Assembly (NCBI RefSeq): GCF_949987515.2 | Contig: NC_082694.2 | Coordinates: 45,346,451 to 45,410,450 of the forward strand | From: Delphinus delphis | Taxonomy: Eukaryota > Chordata > Mammalia > Artiodactyla > Delphinidae | Length of the DNA stretch: 64,000 nt | Reading direction: 5' to 3' | Part shown: piece by piece, positions 46,770-59,692 of the stretch | How positions within the stretch are numbered: the first letter of the stretch is position 1 | How the letters are laid out: each line of letters begins with the position of its first letter | Program-made: the position numbers and the translations under genes | The notes under the pieces: model-generated | The model's input: only the letters and a program-made list of their open reading frames with translations | Databases searched by the model: none | Told to the model about the DNA's origin: nothing

Positions 46770-46900
46770 TAATTTCTCCCACTAGCTCTGTGACTGTGGG
46801 CAAGTTACTTTAATCATGTGTTTCAGTATACTTGTGAGAGAAATGAGGGAGTTGGAGTAAGTAATTCCTGAGAAACACTCCTGCTCTGGTATTTTATGAT
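46770..46900 (+). repeat. MIR SINE fragment
   Basis: 'ctctgtgactgtgggcaagtt' and 'actttaatcatgtgtttcag' are the MIR core. Confidence 0.8.
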
Positions 46901-47574
46901 TTTATTTTTTATCCTGTAGAGCCTCAAATAAGCCAGTGTGTATCTTTCTCCAACGACTGTTTGATAAGTTTGTAAACTACTGGAAATAGTTGCACAGATC
47001 CAGTGCATTCCTAAAGAAGACCAGAGTGTAAATGCTGTTCAGAGACACTGGGACTGGATCCCCGACCAGAAGTATATACATCCCTAATCTGGGTGTCACA
47101 GGACTGGGTAGAGTTCTGGTTTAGGAGATACTCAAGAAACCACCCCCCCCTTTTTTTTTAACTTTTTATCTCATTTTGATGGTTATACTTATCTTTTAAT
47201 CTATCTCAAGACTTGCAGGTGTGTTTAGCAGATCTCTGTGAAGAAGGGTTATTTCTGTGTACTTTAAAAATTGGCCCTGTGATATAATACAAGCTCTCTT
47301 GTACAGAGAGCTTAAAGTATTAGTACTGTGTTGAAGTGAGATTTTGTGACATCATACGTCACGAAACTAGTTTTTAAGAAGCAAGGAAACAAATTAGAGA
47401 AGAGAGGCACAAACTAAATGGTCTTTGAAAAACAGCAGTTAAGACAGCTCTTGGACCCTGAGTGAAAGGCATCTGTAAGTAACTGGTATGGCCTCTGTAG
47501 AGAATGAAAGGAGTTGAAGAAAGGTAATCTTGAAGCTCGCTTTTTCTCCCTTGTCCTTCTGGGCCTTTCATGAG

Positions 47575-47700
47575 AGGCAGTGAGGTCTAGTCAGAAGAAG
47601 TTTATCTGTACCTGGTGTTGCCACTCTTATCATCTTGGTCTTGCTTAACCTCTCTTAGCTTTAGAGTCCTCTTTTGGAGAGTGGGAGTGTAGACTACGCA
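47575..47700 (+). repeat. MIR SINE fragment
   Basis: 'ggtgttgccactcttatcat' , 'gcttaacctctcttagcttt' and 'tcctcttttggagagtggg' match the MIR core in order. Confidence 0.7.
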
Positions 47701-48579
47701 TGGTTTTTCAAACCTAAAACTTAGCAGCGAATTGTTTCATAAAAGCAAAATCTTAAACACAAAATTAGATCATTTCTTTCTTTTGTGTTTTTTTTTTTTA
47801 AAGCAGAATTTTGATTTTAGTGAAGTGTGTGAGTTTGGATTATTATGAAGCAAATTTAGATGCTTTGTTTCAGTGAAAATGTTATATTTTCTGCTGTGAA
47901 TGAAATGATTGTATTATAATGTATAATGAAATGATTGTGTTATACTGAGGAATCATTTGCTAATGATTAATTTGCTAATTAAACTGTAGCTCCCTTGTTT
48001 AATTATTATTAAGAATATTACGTGGCCTTACTTGATAGGAATTGGATTAAACCACATAATGTATTTAATTAGATTATACAACCACTGGAAACTTGTTTAG
48101 TCAAAATATACATTATCAAATACACTAACCTCCTTTGTGGAGAGCAATATGTGACCACAGGAGCACCCAAATCCATATCATTTCTATGTTAGAGAAGAAA
48201 GAAGAAAATGCTAACCACTAAATCTCAGTGTTAATATTGTCTATTAACATGATGTACTTAATAGAGTAATATTTGAGTATTAAAATTGTGAAGTACACAA
48301 AAAAGATAAGCTTTTTATTTGTAAAAGAATCTCAAAATCTTGACAAATTGCCACATTCATCAGTGAGAGCCAGTTGGAGAAAGTAGTAGAAAAGGTTTGT
48401 CTCTGTTATTTAAGTGGCCACACTCAAAACAGGACCCAAAATTTTGTAGGGAGAAAGTTGATTTTCCATAGGAAAAAACAAAATGCATGAATTGATTGAT
48501 TTTGGAGAGACAAATTTTCTGATAAAGTTGTATAACAGCACAGTAAGTTATCTTTCACTCTTTTTTCTGTTTTTTTTTT

Positions 48580-49075
48580 TTTTAACTAACATACTAATTT
48601 TTAGAGTAGGTTTAGGTTCAGAGCAAAATTGAGCAAAAAGTACAAGGAGTTCTCATATACCCCCTGCCCCTACACATACACACGTTTGATTTTTCATAGC
48701 AATGTCAAACATATATTTTTTTAAATATTTAAGGCTCTTCCCATTTTCCAGGGATGTCTCTTTCTCTTTCTTTTAAAACACCTTGTCAGTTTTCTCTTTA
48801 CTAGTTAACTGGCTATTTCTGCCTGAGTCTCATTTGTCATTGACTATATGTGTGATTCTGATGTGAATAGTTTTCTAACTTTTTTTCTTTGCTTTAAATA
48901 TTTTTTTATTATGGAAAATGTCAAACATATACAGGAGAGGAAAGAATAATATAATGAACCTGGGTGTACCCATCACCCATGTTCAACAGTTACCAACTCA
49001 TGGCCAATTAGGTGTCTCCTACCACCACCCCCTTCAACCATTTTTTTTTTTGAAGCATATTCTTCATTCATAAAT
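48580..49075 (-). repeat. Old L1 (L1M) 3' ends, two pieces
   Basis: 48,595-48,710 ('ttaggttcagagcaaaattg', 'tctcatataccccctgcccc') and 48,890-49,070 ('ttattatggaaaatgtcaaac', 'gtacccatcacccatgttc') are antisense L1M 3' UTR sequences. They may be two separate insertions. Confidence 0.7.
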
Positions 49076-49374
49076 ATTTCCAGTATATATCTTTAAGGGA
49101 AAAGGAATTAAACAAAAAGTCAATACCAATATCATTATCAAACCTAAAAGAGTAACACTTACTTTGATCAACCTCATGAAGTTGGCTTCTTTGCAGAATT
49201 TGTAATTTTACTCCTGAGTTTCCATTTCATTTGCATTGTTTTGTCTGAGGTTCACTATAAACAGACCTCATGGACAGAGATAAAAGAAATAGCTCATTAA
49301 TGAATATTTTCATATTATGACATCTTTTTCTTCCCCTCTTAACTTTGGAAACATAGAATCAATCCTGGGATAAC

Positions 49375-49472
49375 GAGGACTCCCTTGAATTATCTCTATT
49401 TTAAAAATGAAGACACTGAGGTTCATAGGTTAATACATAGCTTGATGCAAAGTAGTAGAGACAGGAGTCTTC
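49375..49472 (-). repeat. MIR SINE fragment, antisense
   Basis: 'aaaatgaagacactgaggttc' followed by 'agtagtagagacaggagtct' is the reversed MIR core. Confidence 0.65.
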
Positions 49473-50194
49473 TTTGAACAAATTATTTTGTGAGTGCCTT
49501 GTATGGGATGGGCACTGTTTGTGTCACTTGGGATATGTCAGTGAAAGAATTCCGCCCTCCAGGGAAGTTCCAGCGTGTTCTTTTTCTCTTAGTGCACATT
49601 TTTGTTCATTTAGGACAGAGCAAGCAAGACGTAACTCCATCAAGAAATTTGGGGGAAGGAAATATGAATGCTAAGCGCATTACTTAAAAAAAATTCTCAA
49701 TCTGACTGGTGTGTTTTAATGCCATAGATTGAGGCACCGAGAAAGGCAGTTAGAAAACAGTAAAACAGTACCATGTGTTTTTCTTTTGAGATCTGAATGT
49801 ATTACTTAAAAACAATTTCTTGATGAAGTGTTTATAAAATCAAATTGTCTTTGAAGTGTGTGTTCTTAATTGAAGTGAAACAGAGGCAAATCACTAATGT
49901 TTTTTAAGGGACCTTTATTAGTAAATAAGTACACAACTTCTAAACCAGTTGCTCTCATTGTAGAACCTGGGAGTTATCTTTATTTATCTATTAAGTGAGA
50001 CTCATTTCTAGTGAATCTCCCCCCCCACCTCCCACATTTTTTAATATAAAATTCAAATATGTGTTTCCTCTAACGTTTGTAGAGAATTTAGACCAACATC
50101 TCATTTGTACTGTGTGAAAAGCAAGCTGAGACATTGTAATAAAAGCAACAGCAAGCAAAAAAACAACAAAAATCCTCTGTATTCATTGATACTG

Positions 50195-50468
50195 GCCACT
50201 GGAATGTTAAAAGCAGCACATACTATAAATATTCCCCTTTGGAATCCTGAAGTTGCCTACTTCCATATTCGGCCCTTGCTTAGCATTTCTTCCCTTTTAG
50301 TGCACTTTCTTGATCCCTTATTCATGCTTTTGTATTCTTTGTGTACCTATCTTCTCTCTACTGTGAGCTTTCTTGGGGTCAGAGTCTTCCATATTTACTT
50401 CTCCTTCCCTGCACCCACAGCATTTAGTGCAGCAGTATATACATTCATAGGTACTCAGTAATATTAGA
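50195..50468 (+). repeat. L2 LINE tail region (probable)
   Basis: 'tactgtgagctttcttggggtc', 'agcatttagtgcagcagtat' and 'ggtactcagtaatatt' are a decayed L2 3' end. The 118-codon frame over it is incidental. Confidence 0.55.
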
Positions 50469-51064
50469 ATTAACTTTTTTGTACCTTGTAAACTAAAGCA
50501 TTATGCAGTTTCTGATGAATTGTTACTTTTACAGTCAAAATGGAGAAAACGAATTTGGGGTGAGATCTGTTTTAATACTGGGTTCAAAAGAAAGTGTATA
50601 TTTAACCAAAGAAGAGGGAAGGAGCAACTTGGTTGAGGAAGAGAATGGTGTGTTTCATAACCCAAAGAGAGAGGGTATGGGGAGTGGGGTTTAACAAAGT
50701 TAATTAGAGAAAAGAGCAGATTATTTGGGTTGCATCAGGGAGTTTGAAATTTTCATTTAAAAATAAATCTGTCATTGTTATTGTTAAATATTTAGTGTTT
50801 AAAAATGTAGAGTATCATTACTACAATTTTCTGATAGACGAACCATAAAATTTTGGTAGTGGTCATTACCTTTTTATGCTAATTTGGCTTTATTCATAGC
50901 ACCCAGACCCTAAATTTTAGAGTTAAAAAATATAATAAAGGCTTTTTCCCTTTCTAAGAAAAAACTTAATACCATTGCAGCTGTGAAATGAGTTTGAGAG
51001 TAGTATTTTAGTTCAAGTAAGTTGGAGGTTGCTTAAAATATTATTAAAAATGCTTTATAATCTT

Positions 51065-54007
51065 TTTTTCCAACACATAGACTTTTTTAATTTATATTTT
51101 TATACAGCAGGTTGTTATTAGTTATCCATTTTATACACAACAGTGTATACATGTCAATCCCAATCGCCCAATTCATCACACCCCCACCCCCACCCCCCCG
51201 GCCACTTCCCCCCCCCTTGGTGTCCATATGTTTATTCTCTACGTCTGTGTCTCTACTTCTGCCCTGCAAACCAGTACATCTGTACCATTTTTCTAGGTTC
51301 CACATATATGCGTTAATATACGCTATTTGTTTTTCCCTTTCTGACTTACTTCACTCCGTATGACAGTCTCTAGATCCATCCACATCTCTACAAATGACCC
51401 AATTTCGTTCCTTTTTATGGCTGAGTAATATTCCATTGTATATATGTACCACATCTTCTTTATCCATTCGTCTATCGATGGGCATTTAGGTTGCTTCCAT
51501 GACTTGGCTATTGTAAATAGTGCTGCAAAGAACATTGGGGTGCATGTGTCTTTTTGAATTATGGTTTTCTCTGGGTATATGCCCAGTAGTGGGATTGCTG
51601 GGTCATATGGTAATTCTATTTTTACTTTTTTAAGGAACCTCCATACTGTACTCCATAGTGGCTGTATCAATTTACATTCCCACCAACAGTGCAAGAGGGT
51701 TCCCTTTTCTCCACACCCTCTCCAGCATTTGTTGTTTGTAGATTTTCTGACAATGCCCATCCTAACTGGTGTGAGGTGATACCTCATTGTAGTTTTGATT
51801 TGTATTTCTGTAATAATTAGTGACGTTGACCAGCTTTTGATGTGCTTCTTGGCCATCTGTATGTCTGCTTTGGAGAAATGTCTATTTAGGTCTTGTGCCC
51901 ATTTTTTGATTGGGTTGTTTGTTTTTTTAATATTGAGCTGCATGTGCTGTTTATATATTTTAGAGATTAATCCTTTTTCCATTGCTTCGTTTGCAAATAT
52001 TTTCTCCCATTCTAAGGGTTGTCTTTTCATCTTGTTTGTAGTTTCCTTTGCTTTGCAAAAGCTTTTAAGTTTCATTATGTCCCATTTGTTTATTATTGTT
52101 TTTATTTCCATTACTCTAGGAGGTGGGTCAAAAAAGATCTTGCTGTGATTTATGTCAAAAAGTGTTCTTCCTGTGTTTTCCTCTAAGAGTTTTATAGTGT
52201 CCAGTCTTACATTTAGGTCTCTAATCCATTTTGAGTTTATTTTTGTGTATGGGGCTAGGGAGTGTTCTAATTTCATTCTTTTACATGTAGCTGTCCAGTT
52301 TTCCCAGCACTGCTTATTGAAGAGACTTTCTTTCCTCCATTGTATATCCTTGCCTCCTTTGTCATAGATTAGTTGACCTTAGGTGCGTGGGTTTATCTCT
52401 GGGCTTTCTGTCCTGTTCCATTGATTTATATTTCTGTTTTTGTGCCACTACCATAGTGTCTTGATTACTGTAGCTTTGTAGTATAGTCTGAAGTCAGGGA
52501 GCCTGATTCCTCCAGCTCTGTTTTTCTTTCTCAAGATTGCTTTGGCTATTCGGAGTCTTTTGTGTTTCCATACGAATTGTCAAATTTTTTGTTCTAGTTC
52601 TGTGAAAAATGCCATTGGTAGTTTGATAGGGATTGCACTGAATCTGTAGATTGCTTTGGGTAGTATAGTCATTTTCACAATATTGATTCTTCCAATCCAA
52701 GAAAGTGGTATATCTTTCCATCTGTTTGTGTCCCCTTTGATTTCGTTCATCAGTGTCTTATAGTTTTCTGCATACAGGTCTTTTGTCTCCCTTGGTAGGT
52801 TTCTTTCAGATTTTTCATCATTAGTGTATAGGAATGCAAGAGATTTCTGTGCATTAATTTTGTATTCTGCAACTTTACTAGATGCATTGATTAGCTCTAG
52901 TAGTTTTCTGGTGGCATCTTTAGGATTCTCTATGTATAGTATTATGTCATCTGCAAACAGTGACAGTTTTACTTCTTCTTTTCCAATTTGTATCCCTTTT
53001 ATTTCTTTTTCTTCTCTGATTGCCGTGGCTAGGACTTCCAAAACTATGTTGAATGATAGTGGCGAGAGTGGACATCCTTGTCTTGCTCCTGATCTTAGAG
53101 GAAATGCTTCCAGTTTTTCACCATTGAGAATGATGTTTGCTGTGGGTTTGTCGTATATGGCCTTTATTATGTTGAGGTAGTTTCCCTCTATGCCCACTTT
53201 CTGGAGAGTTTTTATCATAAATGGGTGTTGAATTTTGTCAAAAGCTTTTTTGTATCTATTGAGATGATCACATGGCTTTTATTCTTCGATTTGTTATATG
53301 GTGTATCACATTGATTGATTTGCATATATTGAAGAATCCTTGCATCCCTGGGATAAATCCCACTTGATCATGGTGTATGATCCTTTTCATGTGTTGTTGG
53401 ATTCTGTTTGCTAGTATTTCATTGAGGATTTTTGCATCTATATTCATCAGTGATATTGGTCTGTAATTTTCTTTTTTTGTAGTATCTTTGTCTGGTTTTT
53501 GGTATCAGTGTGATGGTGGCCTCATAGAATGAATTTGGGAGTGTTCCTTCCTCTGCAATTTTTGGAAGAGTTTGAGAAGGATGGGTGTTAGCTCTTCTCT
53601 AAGTGTTTGATAGAATTCACCTGTGAAGCAATCTGGTCCTGGATTTTTGTGTGTTGGAAGATTTTTAATCACAGTTTCAATTTCCTTACTTGTGATTGGT
53701 CTGTTCATATTTTCTATTTCTTCCTGGTTCAGTCTTGGAAGGTTTTACCTTTCTAAGAATTTGTCCATTTCTTCTAGGTTGTCCATTTTATTGGCATAGA
53801 GTTGCTTGTAGTAGTCTCTTAGGATGCTTTGTATTTCTGTGGTGTTTGTTGTAACTTCTCCTTTTTCATTTCTAATTTTATTTATTTATGTCCCCTCCCT
53901 CTTGATGAGTCTGGCTGATGGTTTATCAATTTTTTTTATCTTCTCAAAGAACCAGCTTTTAGTTTTATTGATCTTTGCTGTTGTTTTCTTTGTTTCTATT
54001 TCAAAAT
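51065..54007 (-). mobile_element. 5'-truncated L1 antisense in PSME4 intron 1
   Basis: About 2.94 kb of L1, antisense to PSME4, bounded by atgctttataatctt at 51,050-51,064 and 54,008-54,022. It keeps the reverse transcriptase domain of ORF2 from near its start (about 53,708, where [20 protein letters not shown] is readable) through the catalytic FADD box (frame 53,218-52,580) to the C-terminal domain (52,276-51,323, with [10 protein letters not shown]). Frame changes near 53.5, 52.65 and 52.4 kb and an internal stop near 52.38 kb make it inactive; the endonuclease and ORF1 are missing. The level of preservation suggests a moderately recent cetacean insertion. The full C-terminal frame of 317 codons is the longest retroelement frame in the window. 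Confidence 0.95.
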
Positions 54008-54110
54008 ATGCTTTATAATCTTCTAATGGTAGGCAGGCTAAATAGAATGTGTTAGTAATCTTTGGACTGTTAAGTGTGGGTGTTTCATTTCATTTTCTGA
54101 CGATTTTTTT

Positions 54111-54497
54111 TAATTTAATTTATTTTTTATACAGCAGGTCTTTATTAGTTATCCATTTTATACATATTAATGTATATATGTCAATCCCAATCTCCCAATT
54201 CAACCCAACCCCCCCCACCCCCCCGCCACTTTCCGCCCTTGGTGTCCATACGTTTGTTCTCTACATCTGTGTCTCTTATTTCTGCCCTCCAAAGCGGTTC
54301 ATCTGTACCATTTTTCTAGGTTCCACGTATATGCATTAATATACGATATTTGTTTTTCTTTCTGACTTCACACTGTATGAAAGTCTGTGGATCCATCCAC
54401 GTCTCTACAAATGACCCAATTTCGTTCCTTTTTATGGCTGAGTAATATTCCATTGTATATATGTACCACATCTTCTTTATCCATTCATCTGTCAATG
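54111..54497 (-). mobile_element. Short L1 3' end
   Basis: Antisense copy of the same L1 family as 51,065-54,007 ('tatacagcaggtctttattag', 'gtccatacgtttgttctcta'), 5'-truncated after about 390 bp. The segment ctgacgatttt at its left edge (54,097) recurs as ctgacaatttt at its right edge (54,498). Confidence 0.9.
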
Positions 54498-54517
54498 CTG
54501 ACAATTTTCTTTTTTCC

Positions 54518-54777
54518 TTTTTCATTTATTTTTTTAAATTGAAGAATAGTTGATGTATGATATATGTTCAGGTGTACAAGATAATGATTCACAATTTTTA
54601 AAGGTTGTGCTCCATTTATAGTTATTATAAAATGTTGGCTATATTCCCTGTGTTGTTCAATATGTCCTTGTAGCCTACTTTATAAATAATAGTTTGTGCC
54701 TGTTAATCTCCTCCTACCTGTATGTTGCCCTTCCCCCTTCCCTTTCCCCACTGGTAACCACTACTTTGTTCTCTATA
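54518..54777 (-). mobile_element. Older L1 3' end adjacent to the previous one
   Basis: Antisense L1 3' terminus of a different subfamily ('gaagaatagttgatgtatgat', 'ccctgtgttgttcaatatgtc', 'cactggtaaccactactttg'). A third copy of the edge motif, tgacagttttctttttt, lies at its right end (54,778). Confidence 0.85.
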
Positions 54778-55053
54778 TGACAGTTTTCTTTTTTAAGCCA
54801 AGGATGAAGTAGAAGCTTTTAGAGCAAGAAATTTTATGAATGCATGTGAGTGCTTATATTTTGGACAGATTCCTGAAGAGCTTAGTTGGCATAGCTTGTG
54901 TTCTAAGGGAAGGTAGGTTACTTCCAGAGATCCTAGCTAATAAAATGTTGTCAAATTTCTGTCAACATATAACAAACAGAGGTCCCTAATTTGTGAATGG
55001 CAGGAGAAAAGTTGGTATTTAACAGTTTGGTAATGCTTTAGAAGTGTGATTTA

Positions 55054-55217
55054 GGGACTTTGCTGGCAATCCAGTGGTTAAGACTTCACCTCCAATGCAC
55101 GGGGTACAGTTTTGCTCCTTGGAAGGGGAGCTAAGATCCTATATGCCTTGCAGCCAAAAAACCAAAATATAATAAAACAAGCAATATTGTAACAAATTCA
55201 ATAAAGACTTAAAAAAA
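55054..55217 (+). mobile_element. Diverged CHR-type SINE
   Basis: 'gggactttgctggcaatcca' head, 'ctaagatcctatatgccttg' body and A-rich end. The exact duplication aagtgtgattta lies at 55,042-55,053 and 55,218-55,229. Confidence 0.9.
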
Positions 55218-55764
55218 AAGTGTGATTTAAAAAAAAAAAGCACTCAAAATTTAACCGACAAATATCCAAGACCTTTTCACTTTGTGTTTTGTTTGTTTTT
55301 GTTTGTCTGGAGTGTCTCATAATATTTTATCTGTATGTTCATTTATAAATGTTTATAGAGAATTTTCCAAGTTTTCAGTTATGACCAAAGTGTTGTGAAA
55401 TCAGTTTAGTAGGTCTTGACCAGTTTGGGTGTGGTTTTGTTTGGTTTGATTTGTTGAATGAGACTAACATTATTAGAGTGAATTTGGAAGTAATAAGGGT
55501 GAACGATCATGACCTTTGTTTCAGTTATACATATGTGTTTGTGTATAGTGTATTATGTATTTATTACTGTGGGTTGTGGCCAAAAAAATTTGAAAGCTAC
55601 TGATTTTACAGGTTTCTTTCAGTACTACAGATATATAATCCACATCTACTTATTGAGCTATAAAGATACAAGAGATGGAAACAAAAAGTTGCAACAGTTT
55701 AAAAATATCAGTAACCAGAGGGATTTTACAAGAGAGCATTCATAGATTGTTAAATGAGTGGTAT

Positions 55765-55960
55765 AGATACTACCTACCATTTGTTGAGGGCTCAGAATGT
55801 GCCAGCACTATGCGAAGGGCTTTATATTCATTATTTCATTTGATTTTCACAAACATTTAACTGTAGGTACGTTTATTATCCCAATTTTCCATTGAAGAAA
55901 TGAGTCTTAGTGAGGTTATGTAACAGCCTATTTCCCTGCTGAACACAGGGGCTGTTGCTC
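55765..55960 (-). repeat. MIR SINE, antisense
   Basis: 'accatttgttgagggctcag', 'aatgtgccagcactatgcg' and 'attgaagaaatgagtcttag' are in reversed MIR order. Confidence 0.8.
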
Positions 55961-57149
55961 TTAACCATGTGTCCAAAATGAGGAAAGCTCCTTGGGCTGT
56001 GTTGCCTGGGAAGACTACCAGTGAAGGAGAAACGGCAGCTGAGCTTTGAGATAGGATTTGGTTAGGTACGGAGGAATTTGGAGAAAGCCATTTAATGTGT
56101 GGGAACAGAGATGGAGCAAATTGAGCACAAGTGTTAAAAGTCTCTACTCAGACTTTAACTTATTGAAATAATCAGTTGTCTGTCTCCGTTTCTAGGCTGT
56201 ATGCTCTAGGGCCATTTGTTACTTATTTTATGTTTCCATTGCCTGTTGCCATGTCTGGCCCTTAATTGATACTCAGTAAAGCATTTCAAGAAATGAATGC
56301 CCCTTATCCATGCCTCAGCAGAGAAGCAAGTGGGAAAAGAACAGAGGCATCATTAGGTGTTAATATTGAATGACTTTATTACTCTAGAAATTGTCCTGTC
56401 AATTTTAGTAAGTCATAAAGGATATAACTGACATAGAATATGCTGGAACTCTTGTGTTGTTCAGCCTGTGGTGGATGGGGGTAAAGAGAAGCATAGACCT
56501 CAGATCTCTGTGTTTAGTGCCTTCCATCAGAAGTAACTACACTTGGTAAAGATGATACATCTGGTTTTCAGTGTTTTGGAAACCTCTCAATGTTTTAAAG
56601 TCAATTTGTTTAATTTGGTCAAATATTTATTGTTAGTTTGGAGAGTTTTGTTTTGTTTTGTTTTGTTTTTTAAATAGAACTAGCCCTGATGAGCTGTTTG
56701 TAATTACTTACATCACTGTATTTCTCAAGGTACACTTATACATTCAATCAGTTGAGAAAATGTTTCTCAGTGTTCACCTTGTTTCATCTCTGGTTAGAGC
56801 CAAAGGTTAAATAGGTACAGAGGCATGGTCCCTGCCACCATGTAGATTTCAGTCACCTAAAGAAATAGAATAATGTATTACATACATAACTATAGTATGA
56901 GATAGAATGTGAAAAATACTCAAGTTTGGTATGAGCTATAAGGGGCAGAGAGGACAAAGATAGCACTTTTGATTGGGACATCAAGAGTATTTTCCTCTCA
57001 GGCAGGCAAAAATACCATTCCAATTCCATTTTATACTCAGTGCTTCAGGATGAGATTAATTTCTGTAATGAATTTTAACATAAGTCTTATTTTCTGTTTT
57101 TTATATTCCCCACCAATATGTCAAACAATTTGAGCTAGGAATTCATTGT

Positions 57150-57406
57150 TCAGTATGCTTGTACACTTGTGTAAACATGTAAATACAAAGATACCTACTA
57201 AATATTATTTGTAATTTTAAAAAATAACAGGAATAACATAAATGCCTAAAAAGAGAAGATTGAGGAAATCATTATTTTTATAATGGAATATTAGATAGCT
57301 ATTAAAAAGAATATGGCCAATCCATATTTATAGGCATTGAACAGCGTCTTGACTTTTCTATTAAGTGAAAAAACTAAGTGGTAAATAATATCTATAGTAT
57401 CGTTGA
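57150..57406 (+). repeat. Old L1 3' fragment
   Basis: 'aggaataacataaatgcctaa' , 'ataatggaatattagatagc' and 'attaaaaagaatatggccaa' are L1M text; more of it (57,745-57,820) follows the SINE on the right. Confidence 0.65.
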
Positions 57407-57419
57407 ATTTATGGTTTTT

Positions 57420-57743
57420 TTTTCTTTTTTTTTTTAAAGAAGATGTTGGGGGTAGGAGTTAATTAATTAATTTATTTTTGCTGTGTTGAGTTTTCATTTC
57501 TGTGCGAGGGCTTTCTCTAGTTGTGCCAAGTGGGGGCCACTCTTCATCGCGGTGCATGGGCCTCTCACTATCGCGGCCTCTCTTGTTGCGGAGCACAGGC
57601 TCCAGATGCGCAGGCTCAGTAGTTGTGGCTCACGGGCCTAGTTGCTCCGCGGCATGTGGGATCCTCCCAGACCAGGGCTCGAACCTGTGTCCCCTGCATT
57701 AGCAGGCAGATTCTCAACCACTGCGCCACCAGGGAAGCCCCGC
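57420..57743 (-). mobile_element. CHR-type SINE, long form, in L1
   Basis: T-rich start, 'gcgagggctttctctagttg', SINE body and the end 'ccaccagggaagccccg'. Imperfect duplication atttatggttttt / atttacgttttta flanks it. Confidence 0.9.
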
Positions 57744-58374
57744 ATTTACGTTTTTATAAAGTATATACATATGTACATTTGTATATAAATAAAGTCTAGA
57801 AGGATACTATGCAGGCTGTTAACAGTTGTAGACAACAGTTTCAAATTTGTATGCTTGGTGTACTGTTTGAACCATTTAAATAAGTATATATTGCTTTCCT
57901 GATAAAATAATAATAATCTCCCCCCCCCAATAATATTTTCCTCTCAAGTCTCCAGGATGCAACTTATAGTTGGTTTAAAAAAAATAAAAAAGAAAATGTA
58001 TAGGTTTATGGGACCATCCACAGATTTCCAGCATGGCTAGATACAGATACTGAAGGAACATTGTCTTATTATCCATCACTTAACTCATTGTTTATCCTCT
58101 GGGTTGACCATTTTTTTAAATATTTTTTTAAAGGCAAATATCTTAAGGTGTATTTAGCCTCATATGTAATTAAAGAACATAAATTGAAACAGACTGTATT
58201 AGTATTATATTTTTAATGATTTTAACAGAGTTTAAAAAGCATATATTGTGCTCTAGTCAGTCTGCTAAGGTGCAGTGGTTCTCAAACATAGTGAGACATC
58301 TGGGAAAGTTATAAAAAACAACAGGTACCTGGAAGCCCATTCTAGAACAATTAAATCAGAATGTCTTTCATGCA

Positions 58375-58480
58375 CATTCATCAATTATCCATCACCATAG
58401 CCTTGTGAGAAAACCCAGGTTTTACAAATGCTTGGGAGGTTAAATGACTTGCTCAAGGGACTGACATAGAGCAGTTTGAA
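58375..58480 (-). repeat. MIR SINE fragment, antisense
   Basis: 'gaggttaaatgacttgctc' followed by 'aagggactgacatagagcag' is reversed MIR core. Confidence 0.65.
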
Positions 58481-58683
58481 TTCTCAGCAAACTTGTAGAA
58501 CCATGCTGTTCCTGCTTGCTTGGCTACTGTGTTGAAATCCATAAATATTCTGTCTATCCAGAGTTGATTATAATGTTGGGAATTGCAAAACAAGTTAGCA
58601 TGGAAACATAAGACATCCTCCACTTTATATAACACCTTTGTTCCCATCGTTCCAACCAGCAGCCATGTTTGTTTGTTTGTTGT

Positions 58684-58793
58684 TGTTTTGGCCCCACTGT
58701 GCGGCAAGTGGGATCTTAGTTCCCCGACCAGGGATCCAACCCCCGCATATTGGAAGGGCGGAGTCTTAACCACTGGACCGCCAGGGAAATCCC
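58684..58793 (-). mobile_element. Short CHR-type SINE
   Basis: 'ttggccccactgtgcggcaag', 'ttccccgaccagggatccaa' and the end 'ccgccagggaaatccc'. Confidence 0.9.
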
Positions 58794-59353
58794 ATTGTGT
58801 TGGTCTATCCCCTTTTTTCATCCTCAGTTTGACTTTTTAGAGGGGAAATAGAACAAGCAGTGTTCTTTTGGTTGTGTCTTCTTGTCACAGAAGTTTGCTG
58901 TTCTCTCTGTGTTCCTCTACCTAGAGCTGTTTTTTGTGCCTCTTGCCGCCTCTTTCCCCAAATGCTCAGATTATCTTAACCTTGAGTTTCCTATTTAGAG
59001 TCATGATACCTCTCTATTCTTTCAAGATTCGGTTCAATAATCACTTAGGTATGATGAAACTTTGGTTAAAAAAAAAATCACAAAACTCTGATAACACTGC
59101 ATTTATTCCCCTCCTTCAGTATATTACCTAGTTTTCTGAGTACATGTCTCCTCACATCTGATTGTGAGTTCTCAGCCTAAAGGAACTATTTGGATCATAC
59201 TCTTGTGCTGTACATGTCATTTGCTCTAGAAATGCTTTTTGAATCAATAGGTAATTGAGTGAAAAGAGGAGAGGTGGGCTTATGAGAAAACCCTGCATTT
59301 AATCTGTTCACTTACTGTTTCTAGCAGTGAGAAGCTGTATTGGCATTTTTTTT

Positions 59354-59692
59354 TTTTTTAATTAAAAAAACTTTTTTTGGCTGCGTTGGGTCTTTGTTGC
59401 TGCGTGCGGGCTTTCTCTAGTTGCGGCGAGCGGGGGCTACTCTTCGTTGTGGTGCTCGGGCTTCTCATTGCGGTGGCTTCTCTTGTGGAGCACTAGGCGT
59501 GTGGGCTTCAGTAGTTGTGGCACTCAGGCTCAGTAGTTGTGGCTTGCAGGCTCTAGAGCTTAGGCTCTGTAGTTGTGATGCACAGGCTTTGTTACTCTGC
59601 GGCATGTGGGATCCTCGTGGACCAGGGCTGGAACCCGTGTCCCCTGAATTGGCAGGCGGATTCTTAACCACTGCGCCACCAGGGAAATCCCC
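59354..59692 (-). mobile_element. CHR-type SINE, long form
   Basis: 'ggctgcgttgggtctttgttg' at the left, several 'tcagtagttgtgg' units, and the end 'ccaccagggaaatcccc'. Target duplication not resolved. Confidence 0.9.
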
